NCBI GenBank assembly: GCA_039962225.1
Contig: JAMPKV010000002.1
Coordinates: 496,001-560,000, forward strand
Length of the DNA: 64,000 bases
Direction: 5' to 3'
DNA from: Microcoleus sp. AS-A8
GTDB lineage: Bacteria; Cyanobacteriota; Cyanobacteriia; Cyanobacteriales; Coleofasciculaceae
Every line of letters starts with the position of its first letter. Position 1 is the first letter of the stretch. The position numbers and the translations under genes were made by a program. Below the pieces are notes generated by a model. That model saw only the letters and a program-made list of their open reading frames with translations, made no database searches and was not told the origin of the DNA. Of the stretch, positions 62,882 through 64,000 are shown piece after piece.

Positions 62882-64000
62882 TTAGTAACCGACAATAATT
62901 GCCCAAAGACAGACGCCGAGAATAACAGATGCCAGATGTTGCGCTAAGAGCGATCGCATCGGCTGACAAGCAACTTTTTGCGTTAGAAACATCGTCAAAA
63001 GTACACCAAAAATCAGCGTCACCCCCTGCAAAAAGGCGATCACAGCCGGATGAGCCACAAACACAGGCAACCCTTCACCACTCAAGCCAAATGTCGCCAA
63101 CGTCACGGGCAACAGCCGTCCACCTTCACTTAAACCCAAGCGCAAATAGTGAGCTAAGTTACCAGCGAGGACTAAGGGTAAGTATCCATAGGCTAGCTCT
63201 ACAAACGGTTTAGGTTTGGGATTGGGTATGGGGGATTTTAGAGCTTGAATGAGTCGGTAAAATAACTGCTCCCCCCCATAGGCAATTAACGGGATAGTGG
63301 CGGGAATGGCTAACACAGCCAGCGATAAACCAAAATGTTGCCAAAAATCCTGCAAATTTAGGGACAACCCTAATTCTGCCTGTATCTCCGGTAATCGATG
63401 CAGAAATATGCCACCGAGCAACAATAGGAGTAGCGCCACCTCATAAGCGCGGGGATTATGAGTTGTCCAAAGCTCAATTCCTGGAGGGCGCAAATTGACC
63501 TCAACGGAGCGATGAGGACAAGCTTTGAGGCAAGTCATACACAACACACAGTCCCGGTTCTCTTCCAATTGAGCTGGGTGAGAATACAATGGACAACCCG
63601 CCGTTTCCAACCCTTCACCTTTTTGGGGGCCGCCTTTGTAACATTGATAGGTCGTACATTCCGCCGAACAAGTCCCTTGCTGTGCTCGTAGTTCCGTCAT
63701 TGATAACTTAGCAAATAAACCATTCATTCCCCCAATAGGACAGAGATACCGACACCAAAATCGACGCTCGAATATGGCAGAAAAAATCATCGCCCCAGCC
63801 GTAATTAGCAGGAGCAAGCAAGCCGAGAGGTAAGCCGTATTTTCTAAATTCCAAAGTTCTTCCCACAAAAAAATTAAGGTGAACAGGCCAAACAAAAACC
63901 AGCCTCCCCACTTTTCAGCGGCTTCTCTAGGCCAACGTTTTAACTGACGAGGCCATAACCTGAGGGAAAGTTTCTGGGTCACTTCTCCATAAATCATGAA
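62882..64000 (-). CDS. Polytopic 4Fe-4S membrane protein (NapH/CcoG-like), 5' partial
   Basis: At least 371 residues; the frame stays open to the last base of the window, so the N-terminus is probably missing. Membrane helices (WFLFGLFTLIFLWEELW, LSACLLLLITAGAMIFSAIF) are followed by a polyferredoxin signature: FWCRYLCPIGGMNGLF, CSAECTTYQCYKGG and a CxxCxxC...C cluster CVLCMTCLKACPHRSVEV. The C-terminal half has about five more helices. The type transfers electrons through the membrane to a periplasmic reductase or maturase; partner unknown. A start at ATG 63997 is formally possible. Confidence 0.8.
   Translation of the reverse strand, partial: FMIYGEVTQKLSLRLWPRQLKRWPREAAEKWGGWFLFGLFTLIFLWEELWNLENTAYLSACLLLLITAGAMIFSAIFERRFWCRYLCPIGGMNGLFAKLSMTELRAQQGTCSAECTTYQCYKGGPQKGEGLETAGCPLYSHPAQLEENRDCVLCMTCLKACPHRSVEVNLRPPGIELWTTHNPRAYEVALLLLLLGGIFLHRLPEIQAELGLSLNLQDFWQHFGLSLAVLAIPATIPLIAYGGEQLFYRLIQALKSPIPNPKPKPFVELAYGYLPLVLAGNLAHYLRLGLSEGGRLLPVTLATFGLSGEGLPVFVAHPAVIAFLQGVTLIFGVLLTMFLTQKVACQPMRSLLAQHLASVILGVCLWAIIVGY

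Overview
The window is a stretch of chromosome from a filamentous-type cyanobacterium. It carries psb28 (photosystem II assembly), a gamma-tocopherol methyltransferase, a CrtD-type carotenoid desaturase, Rps1b-type ribosomal protein S1 and a NhaS3-like antiporter. Palindromic HIP1 sites (GCGATCGC, for example at 4590) occur throughout, heptanucleotide tandem repeats (STRR-like) lie between genes, and no phage or plasmid backbone is visible. The sequence resembles the Coleofasciculus/Microcoleus/Moorea group, but the genus cannot be fixed by reading alone. About 55 protein genes are supported. I saw no tRNA, rRNA or CRISPR array.

Layout. 1-7.6 kb: two sensor kinases, a DUF3747-SLH envelope protein, a membrane/coiled-coil protein, an amidase-glucosaminidase, and a WD40/CHAT gene wreck. 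7.7-17.7 kb: housekeeping genes (dnaG, a lumenal-type pentapeptide protein, yraN, queA, a TPR protein), the ktrB-ktrA potassium uptake pair and tocopherol methyltransferase. 17.8-27.5 kb: an AAA-like ATPase, a seven-gene Mrp Na+/H+ antiporter operon (C-D-E-F-G-A'-B) with only one NuoL/M/N-like subunit, an unknown protein, a CPA2 antiporter (nhaS3-like) and remnants of a P-type cation ATPase C-terminus. 27.5-39.3 kb: small redox and metabolic genes, rps1b with an IS605-group TnpB element abutting its stop codon, a ROK glucokinase, crtD, an M16 peptidase, a fructosamine kinase and a 220-bp heptamer array. 39.3-49 kb: a NERD-UvrD helicase, an isochorismatase-like hydrolase, an MpaB-like oxygenase, a MuiA-like protein, metF, trpS, psb28 and moaB. 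49-58 kb: proteolysis and envelope genes, namely a PrcA-like calcium-dependent subtilase with a divergent stand-alone propeptide-like protein, a Ctp protease, a YdcF-like protein, a DsbA-like protein and recJ. 58-64 kb: FKBP, an FHA-GAF-adenylate cyclase, a Ser/Thr kinase with SH3b, and a membrane Fe-S protein cut by the window end.

How it fits together. Three ion-transport loci (Ktr, Mrp, CPA2) suggest an organism coping with variable salt and pH. The final 6 kb is a signalling patch (cAMP synthesis beside a Ser/Thr kinase). It is seeded with three same-orientation copies of a roughly 90-nt element ending in a perfect intrinsic terminator, and with foldback (MITE-like) sequences.

The observations most worth a second look are the three-copy terminator element, the protease/propeptide divergent pair, the TnpB element whose terminus abuts the rps1b stop codon, the single-D Mrp operon, and the in-frame low-complexity insertions inside recJ, queA and yraN.
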